Of a stretch of DNA of 64,000 nt, positions 25,324 to 33,822 are shown piece after piece; the first letter of the stretch is position 1, and the number at the start of each line of letters is the position of its first letter. The position numbers and the translations under genes were made by a program. Source of the DNA: Streptosporangium roseum DSM 43021 (lineage in GTDB: Bacteria; Actinomycetota; Actinomycetes; Streptosporangiales; Streptosporangiaceae); assembly GCF_000024865.1 (NCBI RefSeq), contig NC_013595.1, forward strand, positions 3,472,001 through 3,536,000, read 5' to 3'. Under the pieces are notes generated by a model. The model worked only from the letters and a program-made list of their open reading frames with translations. It had not been told where the DNA came from and did no database searches.

Positions 25324-25917
25324 ATGGACGCGAACACGGTTCTCCAGACGGCGGCGGAATGCCGGTCCTTCCTCGAATCGGGGTCCGACCGTGACTGGGA
25401 GAAGGGGATCCCCGGGATGGAGTGGACCGTCGCCCAGGCGGTCGCGCACATCTCCGACACCCTCCTGTGGTACGCCACGGACTTCGCCGCGGGGCAGCGC
25501 GAACTCAGCACGATGGATCTGCGGGTGCGGCCGGAGAGCTCCCCGGCGGACCTGGCCGCCACCCTCGGGACGTTCGCCACGGTCGTGGCCAGGGTCGTCC
25601 AGGGCGCCCCGGCCGGGGCGCGGGGCTGGCATCCCTACGGCATGGCCGACGCCTCCGGGTTCGCGGGCATGTCCTGCGACGAGCTGCTGATGCACACCTA
25701 CGACGCCTCCCTGGGCCTGGAGCTGCCGTTCACCCCGTCCGCCGAGCTGAGCGAGGCGACCCTGCGCCGGCTGTTCCCCTGGGCGCCGCACGGCGCCGAT
25801 CCGTGGCGGACGCTGCTGTGGGCCAACGGCCGCGCCGACCTTTCCGGGCATCCCCGCCGGCGCGAATGGCGCTGGCACTGCGCCCCGCTGGCGGAATGGG
25901 ACGGCGCGGCCCCCTGA
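25324..25917 (+). CDS. DinB/maleylpyruvate isomerase N-domain-like protein
   Basis: This 197-residue protein matches the DinB-like fold of mycothiol-dependent maleylpyruvate isomerase N-terminal domains: WTVAQAVAHISDTLLWYA with a conserved His, MSCDELLMHTYDASLG with the second His, and the C-terminal WRWHCAPLAEWDG tail. The family contains mycothiol-dependent transferases with a metal bound by three His. Substrate is unknown. Position 12 bp after soxR suggests co-transcription and a possible thiol or redox stress role. Confidence 0.78.
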   Translation: MDANTVLQTAAECRSFLESGSDRDWEKGIPGMEWTVAQAVAHISDTLLWYATDFAAGQRELSTMDLRVRPESSPADLAATLGTFATVVARVVQGAPAGARGWHPYGMADASGFAGMSCDELLMHTYDASLGLELPFTPSAELSEATLRRLFPWAPHGADPWRTLLWANGRADLSGHPRRREWRWHCAPLAEWDGAAP

Positions 25918-25951
25918 GGCGCCGGCGGTCGCGGTCGCTAATGTGAACTGC

Positions 25952-26380
25952 GTGATTCACCGAACGTGGTTGGCCGTGCTGCTGGTGGTGGCGCTCGTGG
26001 CGGGGTGCGGCGCCGGATCCGCCGTCTCCGACCTGGGTCTGATCGTCCACGGGGGAGTCGGCAAGACCGCGGACGTCCGGCTCACCCCCGGCCAGCGGTT
26101 CTCGCTCGCCGTGGACGACAACGCCTCCGTCGGGGACAGCTGGCTGATGCCCGACCTGCCGGACGTCATGGTGGCCTCGTTCATCAGCGAGGAGTACCGG
26201 GCCGCCTCCGAGGAGCCCGGCGCGGGCGGGACCCGCTACTTCGTCTTCAACGCCAAGCGCCCCGGCACGACCGTCGTCACGATCTCCAACTGCCGGCGCT
26301 GCCCGGCCGATCGGGTGCCCGCCGACGAGCAGAGCAGGCGCGCCTCGGGTGAGGCGATCTTCCGGATCACCGTCGCCTGA
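25952..26380 (+). CDS. Chagasin-like (I42 family) protease-inhibitor lipoprotein
   Basis: This roughly 142-residue lipoprotein has a signal peptide with lipobox VAGC. The mature part resembles I42/chagasin inhibitors of papain-like cysteine proteases: DNASVGDSW corresponds to the NPTTGYxW loop, and RYFVFNAKRPGTTVVTISNC to the GxG/strand region. Bacterial members usually act in the envelope, with targets unknown. The start is uncertain: GTG at 25952 lies 7 nt after TAATGT (25939-25944), favouring a leaderless start; GTG at 25943 is an alternative that adds three residues. Confidence 0.65.
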   Translation: MIHRTWLAVLLVVALVAGCGAGSAVSDLGLIVHGGVGKTADVRLTPGQRFSLAVDDNASVGDSWLMPDLPDVMVASFISEEYRAASEEPGAGGTRYFVFNAKRPGTTVVTISNCRRCPADRVPADEQSRRASGEAIFRITVA

Positions 26381-26545
26381 GCCGGCGCGGTCCGGGCGGC
26401 CGGTCCGGGCAGGCGGTCCGGGCGGCCGGCGCGGTCGGGTGGTCCGGGGCGGTCGGGTGGTCCGGGGCTGGCATGTCGGGTGGTCCGGCGCGGTCGGGTG
26501 GTCTGGGGTGGGTGGTCCGGGGCGGGTGGTCCGTACCTCGCCGGG
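26381..26545. repeat. Degenerate GC-rich tandem repeat upstream of PPK2
   Basis: The region is built from imperfect units around GGTCCGGGGCGGTCGGGT, with about ten copies of the GGTCCGG core. No gene is seen. It separates the I42 lipoprotein gene from the PPK2 gene. Confidence 0.8.
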
Positions 26546-26563
26546 GGTGCGAGGCTGATGCCC

Positions 26564-27358
26564 ATGAATCGGTTGTCTCAGGTTGATCTGTCGCAGAAGC
26601 TGAATAAAAGGGAGGCGGCCGAGCGGCTCGACGCCGCGCTGGACCGTCTGCTGCGTCTGCGGCTCGTGCTGGGCGGGCAGGTCGGGGAGAAGCGCATCGG
26701 CCCTCCGCTCTGCGCGGTGTTCGAGGGCTGGGACGCCTCGGGCAAGGGAGGGGCCATCAAGCGGCTGGTGCGCCCCCTCGACCCGCGGCACGTGCGGGTC
26801 GCGCAGTTCGCGGCGCCCACCTACGACGAGAAGCGGCACCACTTCCTGTGGCGGTTCTGGCCCGTCCTGCCCGGCTGGGGCGGCATGGCCGTGCTCGACC
26901 GTTCCTGGTACGGGCGGGTGCTGGTGGAGCGCGTGGAGGGCTTCGCCACCGAGGAGCAGTGGTCGCGGGCCTACGACGAGATCGTGGAGTTCGAGCGGAC
27001 CCTCGTCGCCGAGGGCATGATCATGGTCAAGTTCTGGATGCACGTCTCCGAGGAGGAGCAGCTGCGGCGCTTCCAGGATCGGGCGGCCGATCCCCTGCGG
27101 GCCTGGAAGCTCACCGACGAGGACTGGCGCAACCGCGACAAGCGCCCGCAGTACGAGGCCGCGGTGGAGGACATGCTCGCCCGCACCGACCATCCGAAGG
27201 CGCCCTGGCACGTGGTGGCGGGAGACGACAAGCGGCTGGCCCGCGTCACGGTCGTGGAGGCGGTCTGCGCCGCGGTCGAGGCCGAGCTGCGGGCCCGGGG
27301 GTACGACCTGGCCGACCTGGGCGCCCCCGCCGCCGCCCCGGCCCGGACGCCCCGGTAG
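26564..27358 (+). CDS. Polyphosphate kinase 2 family protein
   Basis: This 264-residue PPK2 has Walker A GWDASGKGG (55-63), the lid segment RPLDPRHVRVAQFAAPTYDE, and Walker B DRSWYGRVLVERVEGF. PPK2 enzymes use polyphosphate to phosphorylate nucleoside mono- or diphosphates. A single PPK2 domain of this length is typical of class I or III enzymes; the substrate class is not resolved here. ATG at 26564 has GAGG 9 nt upstream, and ATG at 26558 is too close to that site. No polyphosphate kinase 1 or exopolyphosphatase gene is linked. Confidence 0.9.
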   Translation: MNRLSQVDLSQKLNKREAAERLDAALDRLLRLRLVLGGQVGEKRIGPPLCAVFEGWDASGKGGAIKRLVRPLDPRHVRVAQFAAPTYDEKRHHFLWRFWPVLPGWGGMAVLDRSWYGRVLVERVEGFATEEQWSRAYDEIVEFERTLVAEGMIMVKFWMHVSEEEQLRRFQDRAADPLRAWKLTDEDWRNRDKRPQYEAAVEDMLARTDHPKAPWHVVAGDDKRLARVTVVEAVCAAVEAELRARGYDLADLGAPAAAPARTPR

Positions 27359-27455
27359 CCGGTGGCGAGCCGGCCGACCGGCCGTGTGGCCCGGGGGCTG
27401 GACGGGACGCGGGGCGTGGGCCGTGTGACCGGGGCCGGGCGGGGCGCGGGGCGCG

Positions 27456-28151
27456 CTACAGGTCCAGGGCCGATCCGCCGAAGCGCTCCCGCAGGAAACG
27501 GCCCTGGTCGCGCAGGGCCTGCTCGTCGCCCCGGTGCACGGCCCCGGCCACCTCGCGCAGCTTGACGTCCAGCAGGTCGAGCTGGGCCAGGAGCTCCTCG
27601 TGCGCGCTGCGCTCGCGGTCCGCGCGGCGGCTGAGGGCGTAGGTGCGGGGCAGGTTGGCGTAGGCCTCCAGGCTGGCCGGGAGGTAGTCGCGGATTGTCT
27701 GGGAGACGATGTGCAGGTGGTCGGGGGAGGCGGTCAGCACCTCCGCGCGGCCCAGGACGCCGCCGAGCACGTCGGCCAGGCCGCCGAGCCTGGACCGCAC
27801 GTCGCCGGGGAAGCGCTGCGAGCGGTCCACCCCGCGCAGCAGGGCCTCCAGGTCGGCGCGGAGCAGGGTGGTCTCGACCTCGGCGTGGGAGACGGCCAGC
27901 CTGACGCGGTCCGGCGGGGCCAGCAGCGCGCCCACGCCGTACAGCCCGGCGACCACCACCGGCCAGAACGCGCCGGCCAGGCCGAGGAAGTGCCCCAGCG
28001 TCCCCAGCAGCGCCAGGCCGCAGCCGGCGATGTTCCTGGTGGAGCCGAGGTATCCCAGCACCCGGTCAGCGGACACGGTGACACCCGCCGCGGCTCCGTA
28101 CGGCGGGGCGCCCTCGGCGGCACGCGCGGCCCCGGGCCGTGGGGCGATCAC
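27456..28151 (-). CDS. XpaC-like membrane/coiled-coil protein, last gene of the TelA operon
   Basis: This 231-residue protein has two hydrophobic segments (about 40-58 and 62-80) and a long helical C-terminus rich in Leu, Arg and Glu (about 88-225). The architecture resembles the XpaC-like partners found beside TelA/toxic-anion-resistance genes, but sequence recognition is weak. GTG at 28151 overlaps the VWA-fusion stop by 4 bp, so it belongs to the same transcript. It probably acts at the cytoplasmic membrane with TelA. Confidence 0.65.
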   Translation of the reverse strand: MIAPRPGAARAAEGAPPYGAAAGVTVSADRVLGYLGSTRNIAGCGLALLGTLGHFLGLAGAFWPVVVAGLYGVGALLAPPDRVRLAVSHAEVETTLLRADLEALLRGVDRSQRFPGDVRSRLGGLADVLGGVLGRAEVLTASPDHLHIVSQTIRDYLPASLEAYANLPRTYALSRRADRERSAHEELLAQLDLLDVKLREVAGAVHRGDEQALRDQGRFLRERFGGSALDL

Positions 28152-29737
28152 TGGTAGCCACGGATCTCCTTGAACGCCGAGGCGAGCGATCCGGTGCGGG
28201 CGTCGAAGACGGCGCCCCGGGTCAGCGTGGCGATCCTCTCCATCTCGTCCGCGTCGCTCTCGCCGAACAGCACGACGAACGTCCGGACCTGCCGCCGCGC
28301 CTCGGGCAGCGACCGGTAGTACGCCTCGAAGTCCTCGTAGGAGGAGCCGTCGGTGTTCTCGCCGTCGGTCATCAGCACGATCGAGGTGTAGTGGTCCCGG
28401 CCGGCGTCGCCGGCCTGCCCGTAGGCGGCGCGCAGCCCGTCGTAGATCGCGGTCCCGCCGGCCGCCCGGAGCCGTTCGGCGTAGGCTCTGATCTGCGCCA
28501 GGGCCGGCTGCGGGTCACGTTCGGGGAGGATGAACGGCTGCGGCAGCCCGGCCGAGCCGCCGAACGGGATCATGATCACGTTCTCCCGGCTGCGGAAGCG
28601 GGAGAACGTGCCGGAGGCCGAGGTGTCGGCGCCGGTGAGCGTGACCAGTGCCTGGCGCAGCGCCTCGATCCGCTCGCCCTCCATCGACCCCGAGGTGTCC
28701 AGCACGAACAGCGCCCGCGCAGGGACGCGCACCTCGTCGAGATAGGCGGTGATCAGCCCGTCGGCGGCGGCCCTGCGGTTGGGGAACGGCAGCTCCAGCA
28801 GGGGCGCCGTGCCGAACTCCGGCCCCGGCCGGACGCCGGGGACGATCGGCCGCCGGTGGGTGCCGGTCATGATCTCCCGCTGCACGTCCGGCGTCCGCAG
28901 CCAGGCCGTCAGCCTGCCGTACAGCTCCTTCTTCTCCCGCGGGGCCGAGGCCAGCAGGGTCAGCGGGTAGTCGGCGGTGACCACCCCGTCGCTCGGGCGG
29001 ACCAGGCTCAGCCCGCCCATGCCGAGCAGCACCGACTCGTAGTTCACGATGCCGTCCACCCCGCCCTCCCGGGAGTAGGCGTCGGCCAGCCAGCCGGAGG
29101 ACCCCGAGGTCAGCCGCTGGGCGGAGAAGAACTCCTTGAGCCTGGGCGTCACCGCGGTGATCTGCTCGCCGCTCAGCGCCTCCCCGGCGTCCGACAACGC
29201 GGCGGCCACCCCGACCAGTGCGGAGAAACCCGAGTTGGAGGAGGCGGGGTTGGTCATGCCGAAGGTGAACCGCTTCTCGCGGGCGGCGGTCGCGATCTGC
29301 TCCCAGGTGACCGGCCTGCCCTCCCAGCCGAGCTCCCTGGCCTTGGCGGTCGTGAGCCCGAGCACCACCGGGGAGACCATGATCTTCGTCTCGGTGGACA
29401 GCCGTGCGGTCGCGCCGTCGATCAGCGACAGGTAGCGGTTGGAGGAGAACCAGATCGCGTCGTAGGAGCCGTCCGCGCCGCCGCCCGCCACCTGCTCGGC
29501 GCCGTCCAGCGTGCCGGTGTAGGAGATCCTCACCTTCACCCCGGACCTCCGCAGCAGCGGCTCCAGGTCCTTGACCTCGCTGCCGGCCAGCACCCGCAGC
29601 ACGTCCGGGCCGTCCCCGGGCACGTCGCCGGAGGAGCAGGCGGCCAGCGTGGCCATGGTCACCAGCGCGAGCGCGGCCGCCGCCCGCCGCACGACGGGCG
29701 GGACGCGCCGGCCTGCGGCCGGGCGTGCGGCGCTCAC
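28148..29737 (-). CDS. Solute-binding-protein/VWA fusion lipoprotein
   Basis: This 529-residue lipoprotein (lipobox LAAC, Cys34) has two parts. Residues about 45-320 look like a type II periplasmic binding protein (VLRVLAGSEVKDLEPLLRRS, SYDAIWFSSNRY, FGMTNPASSNSGFSALVGVA). Residues about 340-529 form a von Willebrand A domain with the MIDAS sequence DTSGSM at 347-352 and MTDGEN later. Both parts would sit outside the membrane. The GTG start overlaps the telA-like stop (GTGA). A metal-dependent adhesion or scaffold role in an envelope complex is inferred; no transporter genes accompany it. Confidence 0.82.
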   Translation of the reverse strand: MSAARPAAGRRVPPVVRRAAAALALVTMATLAACSSGDVPGDGPDVLRVLAGSEVKDLEPLLRRSGVKVRISYTGTLDGAEQVAGGGADGSYDAIWFSSNRYLSLIDGATARLSTETKIMVSPVVLGLTTAKARELGWEGRPVTWEQIATAAREKRFTFGMTNPASSNSGFSALVGVAAALSDAGEALSGEQITAVTPRLKEFFSAQRLTSGSSGWLADAYSREGGVDGIVNYESVLLGMGGLSLVRPSDGVVTADYPLTLLASAPREKKELYGRLTAWLRTPDVQREIMTGTHRRPIVPGVRPGPEFGTAPLLELPFPNRRAAADGLITAYLDEVRVPARALFVLDTSGSMEGERIEALRQALVTLTGADTSASGTFSRFRSRENVIMIPFGGSAGLPQPFILPERDPQPALAQIRAYAERLRAAGGTAIYDGLRAAYGQAGDAGRDHYTSIVLMTDGENTDGSSYEDFEAYYRSLPEARRQVRTFVVLFGESDADEMERIATLTRGAVFDARTGSLASAFKEIRGYQ

Positions 29738-30888
29738 GAGGCGGCCTCGGCGCGGTCGAGGTAGGTCCTGGCGTGCGCGAGCTCGGTGCTCAGGCTCTCC
29801 ACGGTGACGGCCATGCTCTCCACGGCCTGCGACCGGAAGCCGTCGATCATGTCCATGGTGGCGTAGACGTTGTCGAAGGCCCGGCGCAGGACGTCCATGT
29901 CGACCGTGGTGGAGGCGGCCTGGGTCTGGATGGCGCCGGCCTGGGTGCGCAGCATCTCGCCGGTGGCCAGGATCAGGTCGCCGGTGGTGGAGTTGAGCGC
30001 GGTGATCTGCTCCAGCACCAGCTTCTGGTTGGCCAGGGCCTGGGCGACGGTCACGGCGGTGCGCAGCGCGGCGACGGTCGTGGTGGTGGCCCGGTCCACG
30101 CCCTTGCTGAGCTCCAGGTTGTTCTTCCTGACCAGGTCGAGGGCCAGGTAGCCCTGGGCGGAGACGGCGAGCTGGGTGAGGATGTCCTGGTGCTTCTGCC
30201 GTACGGTGAACAGGGCGTCGGAGCGGAGCGCCGCCGCCTTCCCGGGTTCGGCCGCGTCGAGGGCCAGGACGCGGTCCTCCAGCGCGGCGTCGAGCGCGGC
30301 GGCCGTCACCGCGTACTCCTGCAGGCGCGTCATCGCCTCCCACAGGTCCGCCTTCTCGCCCTCGATCGCGGCGTTGTCCTTGAGCAGCTCGTCCTGGCCG
30401 GATCGGAGCGCCCGGATGATGTCGTCCAGGTGCTTCTGGGCGGAGTGGTACTTCGCGAAGTAGTCGCGCAGCCGGTCCCCGAACGGGATCAGTCCCAGCA
30501 GCTTGCGCGGCCCGCCCGCGGCCTGCTTCGGGTCGAGGTCCACCACGGTACGGCGCAGCGCCACGAGCCGGTCCGCCACCCGCCCCCGGGCGTCGGCCCC
30601 CTCTCCCCGGGCCGCCGCCAAAGCGGCCACCGGGCGCTTCAACATCCGGTTGGCCGCCTGGGAGGCGGAGCGGATCTCGGCGTCGCCCATCGAGGAGATG
30701 TCGCGCACCTTGCGGGTGAAGTCCGGCTGCCGGTGGTCCAGCGCGGCCAGCTCGGCGGCGAACCGCCGCGCCTTCGCGCCGAGCTCGGCCTCGCGACCGT
30801 CCGGCAGCGGGAGCATGGTCGCCGCCGCCGTGGTGGACACGGCGGCCACGGGGGCGGGCGGGGTGAGCGTCAGTTCGCTGTCGGCCAT
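29734..30888 (-). CDS. TelA-like toxic anion resistance protein
   Basis: This 384-residue helical protein matches the TelA (toxic anion/tellurite resistance) family: DHRQPDFTRKVRDISSMGDA, LKRPVAALAAARGEGADA, NAAIEGEKADLWEAMTRLQE, and the C-terminal VDMDVLRRAFDNVYATMDMI region. It is soluble and coiled-coil-rich. TelA proteins are linked to tellurite and cell-envelope antimicrobial tolerance, with unknown mechanism. It lies second in a four-gene operon behind a binding-protein-like gene (1 bp gap). Confidence 0.85.
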   Translation of the reverse strand: MADSELTLTPPAPVAAVSTTAAATMLPLPDGREAELGAKARRFAAELAALDHRQPDFTRKVRDISSMGDAEIRSASQAANRMLKRPVAALAAARGEGADARGRVADRLVALRRTVVDLDPKQAAGGPRKLLGLIPFGDRLRDYFAKYHSAQKHLDDIIRALRSGQDELLKDNAAIEGEKADLWEAMTRLQEYAVTAAALDAALEDRVLALDAAEPGKAAALRSDALFTVRQKHQDILTQLAVSAQGYLALDLVRKNNLELSKGVDRATTTTVAALRTAVTVAQALANQKLVLEQITALNSTTGDLILATGEMLRTQAGAIQTQAASTTVDMDVLRRAFDNVYATMDMIDGFRSQAVESMAVTVESLSTELAHARTYLDRAEAAS

Positions 30889-30889
30889 G

Positions 30890-31996
30890 TCAGGGCCCTC
30901 CTTCGGTCTTCGGCACGGCGCCGCTCGCGTACAGCCGCTCGATGGCGGAGACGAGCCCCTCCAGGTGCTCGTAGGCGGGCGGCTCCACCACGTCCACCAG
31001 GTCGCGCGCCACCGGTGCCCGGTGCCTGGCGGCCAGATCGGTGAAGGCGCCGGGGTCGGCGGTGCGGAAGCCGTGCAGCGCGGCGAGGCCCCTGAGCTCG
31101 GGGTCCTCGGTCAGCAGCCGCCCGATCTCGGCGGCCTGCGGGGTGAACGGCACCAGCGTGTGCTTGCTCAGCACGGTCGGCGCGGGATAGAGCAGCCGCA
31201 TCTCGGGCCGGATCGAGCCGTCGCCCGCGAACACGCGGGACAGGTACTGGGCCTCGTAGATCATGACCATCGGCGTCTTGCCCGACCCCATGACGAGGTA
31301 GTCGGTGAAGGGGGCCTCGGTCGAGGACTGCGAGTACCCCTGGTCGAGGAAGATCGGCGCCACCGCCCTGGCCACCTCGGGGATCCGGGCCGGGCTGGTG
31401 ACCACGTCGTCGCCGTTGGCGACGTAGCCGGCCATCGCCAGATACATGGCCGCGGAGTTGGAGGTCCTGATGTCGGTGGTGGTCAGCAGCACCCGCTTGC
31501 GCGCCGGGTAGGCGGTGTTGCCCGGCAGCCGGTCCCACCGGGTGCCCGCGGCCACCAGCTTCATGTACGCGGCGATGTCGAGCACCTGGTAGCCGTGGCC
31601 CGAGTCGCGCACCAGCCCGGCCCTGGCCAGGACGTCGGCGATCGGCTGGAACGTCGCGACCGCCATGGGCGAGTAGAAGGGGGAGAACGTCGTGGAGACC
31701 TTCCGGTCCTTCTTGATCTTCTCCGCGGCGGGGAGGCTGGAGGGGAACGCGAACGCGTAGTCGTCGAGCCTCACCTCGGTCGCGATCTGGCGGGAGCCGG
31801 CGGTGTCCACCTCCACCCGCAGCCCATGCCTCTCGAACGCCGCGCGCACCCGGGGATCGTCGAAGAAGGGCCTCTTCTCCGAGCCGATCACACCGCGGAC
31901 CGTGGCCGGTCCGCCGCCGCCGTCGCCCAGGACGACCGCCGCCACCACCACGGCGCCGAGCAACAGTGCGAGAGCGATGCCGATCGACCGCTTCAT
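30890..31996 (-). CDS. Membrane-anchored solute-binding-like protein, first gene of the TelA operon
   Basis: This 368-residue protein has an N-terminal membrane segment (about 5-23) with no lipobox Cys, followed by a predicted extracytoplasmic domain with the look of a type II binding protein (VRGVIGSEKRPFFDDPRV, YAFAFPSSLPAAEKI, KRVLLTTTDIRTSNSAAMYL, TDYLVMGSGKTPMVMIYEAQ). A ligand cannot be assigned. Together with the downstream binding-protein/VWA fusion it gives the operon two external recognition modules. ATG at 31996 begins the operon; an A/T-rich promoter region lies between it and the divergent PAP2-kinase gene. Confidence 0.72.
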   Translation of the reverse strand: MKRSIGIALALLLGAVVVAAVVLGDGGGGPATVRGVIGSEKRPFFDDPRVRAAFERHGLRVEVDTAGSRQIATEVRLDDYAFAFPSSLPAAEKIKKDRKVSTTFSPFYSPMAVATFQPIADVLARAGLVRDSGHGYQVLDIAAYMKLVAAGTRWDRLPGNTAYPARKRVLLTTTDIRTSNSAAMYLAMAGYVANGDDVVTSPARIPEVARAVAPIFLDQGYSQSSTEAPFTDYLVMGSGKTPMVMIYEAQYLSRVFAGDGSIRPEMRLLYPAPTVLSKHTLVPFTPQAAEIGRLLTEDPELRGLAALHGFRTADPGAFTDLAARHRAPVARDLVDVVEPPAYEHLEGLVSAIERLYASGAVPKTEGGP

Positions 31997-32131
31997 TCCA
32001 CCCCATTTCCATAAATAGCCTCTCTTGTTGGAATTATGAGAGGACAGGAAATGGCGCGTGCGCCGGATTTCGGGGTATGCGACAGAATTAAGTGGCTGTT
32101 CGCTTGCTCGTCATTCGGAAAGGTGGGGCCC
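31997..32131. promoter_or_regulatory. A/T-rich divergent promoter region
   Basis: 135 bp separate the TelA operon from the divergent PAP2-kinase fusion. The part from about 32000 to 32045 is A/T-rich. AAAGGTGGGG just before 32132 is the ribosome-binding site of the fusion gene. No gene is seen. Confidence 0.4.
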
Positions 32132-33571
32132 ATGCGGTGGAGGTCGAGGCTCGGCAGGCTGGACCGGCGGCTGTTCGCCACGGTGGCGGACGCCCGGCTC
32201 CCCGGTCTCGAACGCCTCGTGCCCGCCCTGTCGCGCGCGGCCGACAACTCGCTGCTCTGGGCCGGTCTGGCCGGGACGCTGGCGGCCAGCGGGCGGCGGC
32301 CGCTGCGCCGCGCCGCGACCCGCGGGCTGCTGGCGGTCAGCCTGGCCAGCCCCCTGGTGAACCTGGTCGGCAAGCAGCTCTTCGGCCGGACCCGGCCGTC
32401 GCTGGACGGCCTCCCGCTGGCGCGGATGATCAAGGTGCCCGCATCGGCGTCGTTCCCGTCCGGCCACTCGGCCTCGGCCGCCGCGTTCGCCACCGCCGTG
32501 GCCATGGAGGCTCCCGTCGCGGTCGCGGTCCCCGTCGCGCTGCTGGCGGCGGCGGTCTGCTTCTCCCGCGTCTACACCGGTGTGCACTACCCCGGCGACG
32601 TCCTGGCGGGGGCCGCGATCGGCGTGGCGACCGGGCTGGTCACCCGGCGGCTCTGGCCGGAGGCCGTGACGGGCGCGCCGCGCGTGGTCACCGCGCCGTC
32701 GGTGCCCGGTCACGACCCCGACGGCCGGGGCGTGGTGGCCGTGATCAACCCCCGGGCGGGCGGCGAACCGTCCACGGCCGCGACGGTGCGGGCCGCGCTA
32801 CCGGGGGCCGAGGTGGTCGAGGCGGACGGGCGGGACATGGCGGAGCTGATGGGCGAGGCCGCCGCCCGCGCCCGGGTGCTCGCGGTCGCCGGGGGCGACG
32901 GCACGGTCAACCGCGGGGCGCAGGCCGCGCTGGAGCACCGCAGGCCGCTGCTGGTCATCCCGGCGGGCACGCTCGACCACTTCGCCGGGGCGCTGGGCCT
33001 GCACGGTCCCGAGGAGGCGTTGACCGCCTACCGGTCGGGCGGGGTGGTCGCGGTGGACGTGGGGGAGGTGGCCGGCCGGGTCTTCCTCAACAACGCCAGC
33101 CTCGGCGTCTATCCGGAGCTCGTCGACCGGCGCGAGTCCGTCGAGCGGCGCGTCGGCAAGTGGCCCGCGCTGCTGTGGGCCCTGGGCCGCGTGCTGCGCA
33201 CCGCCGAGCCCGAGGAGGTGGTCGTCGACGGCGTCCCCCGGCGGGTCTGGCTGCTGTTCGTCGGCAACTGCCGCTACGACTCGCGTGGAGCCGCCCCCCG
33301 CCTGAGGCGGCGGCTGGAGGACGGGCTGCTGGACGTCCGGCTGCTGACCGCCACCTCCCGGCTGCCCCGGCTGCGCGCGCTCACCAGCGTGCTGCTGGGC
33401 GGGCTCGGCCTCTCCCGGCACTACCATCAGTGGCAGGCCGACACGCTGAAGGTCTCCTCGCCCTCCGGCGTGGTACGGCTGGCGCGCGACGGCGAGACGT
33501 TCACCGTGACGGGGGACGTGGAGTTCACCAAGCGGCCCCGCTCCCTGCTCGTGGTCCGCCCGGTGGACTAG
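32132..33571 (+). CDS. PAP2 phosphatase-diacylglycerol kinase fusion
   Basis: This 479-residue two-domain protein has an N-terminal PAP2 membrane phosphatase with all three motifs: KQLFGRTRP (81-89), SFPSGHSAS (107-115) and SRVYTGVHYPGD (145-156). A lipid kinase of the DAGK/YegS type follows, with GGDGTVN at 254-260 and IPAGTLDHFAG. Each half would catalyse the opposite direction of lipid phosphate turnover (phosphatidate-type dephosphorylation and diacylglycerol-type phosphorylation), unless the substrates differ. The fusion recurs in actinomycetes. ATG at 32132 has a good ribosome-binding site. It appears monocistronic. Confidence 0.87.
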   Translation: MRWRSRLGRLDRRLFATVADARLPGLERLVPALSRAADNSLLWAGLAGTLAASGRRPLRRAATRGLLAVSLASPLVNLVGKQLFGRTRPSLDGLPLARMIKVPASASFPSGHSASAAAFATAVAMEAPVAVAVPVALLAAAVCFSRVYTGVHYPGDVLAGAAIGVATGLVTRRLWPEAVTGAPRVVTAPSVPGHDPDGRGVVAVINPRAGGEPSTAATVRAALPGAEVVEADGRDMAELMGEAAARARVLAVAGGDGTVNRGAQAALEHRRPLLVIPAGTLDHFAGALGLHGPEEALTAYRSGGVVAVDVGEVAGRVFLNNASLGVYPELVDRRESVERRVGKWPALLWALGRVLRTAEPEEVVVDGVPRRVWLLFVGNCRYDSRGAAPRLRRRLEDGLLDVRLLTATSRLPRLRALTSVLLGGLGLSRHYHQWQADTLKVSSPSGVVRLARDGETFTVTGDVEFTKRPRSLLVVRPVD

Positions 33572-33785
33572 GCCGTCCGCCCCGAGGGCCGGGCCGTCCG
33601 CCCGGAGGGGGAGAGGCGGAATGGAATCGCTTTCAACGGCATGCGCGCCTGCGCAGTCTCCTGTGTCCCGATAAATCACGACACGTTTCTGGGCATCGTT
33701 TCATGTCTCTTTCCGCGCTGTTCCTGCGAGGGCCGGGCGTTCTGCCGCCGGACGAGCGATGATTCGGAGAAAGGACGATTCCCCG

Positions 33786-33815
33786 TTGACGTGTCGTGAT
33801 CGATCCGGCGATAGT
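33786..33815 (+). promoter_or_regulatory. Candidate promoter giving a leaderless lipoprotein mRNA
   Basis: TTGACG (33786-33791) is followed by an 18-bp spacer and GATAGT (33810-33815). The GTG at 33823 begins 8 bases after the -10 box, so the transcript would start at or next to the start codon. Confidence 0.5.
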
Positions 33816-33822
33816 GGGGCAG

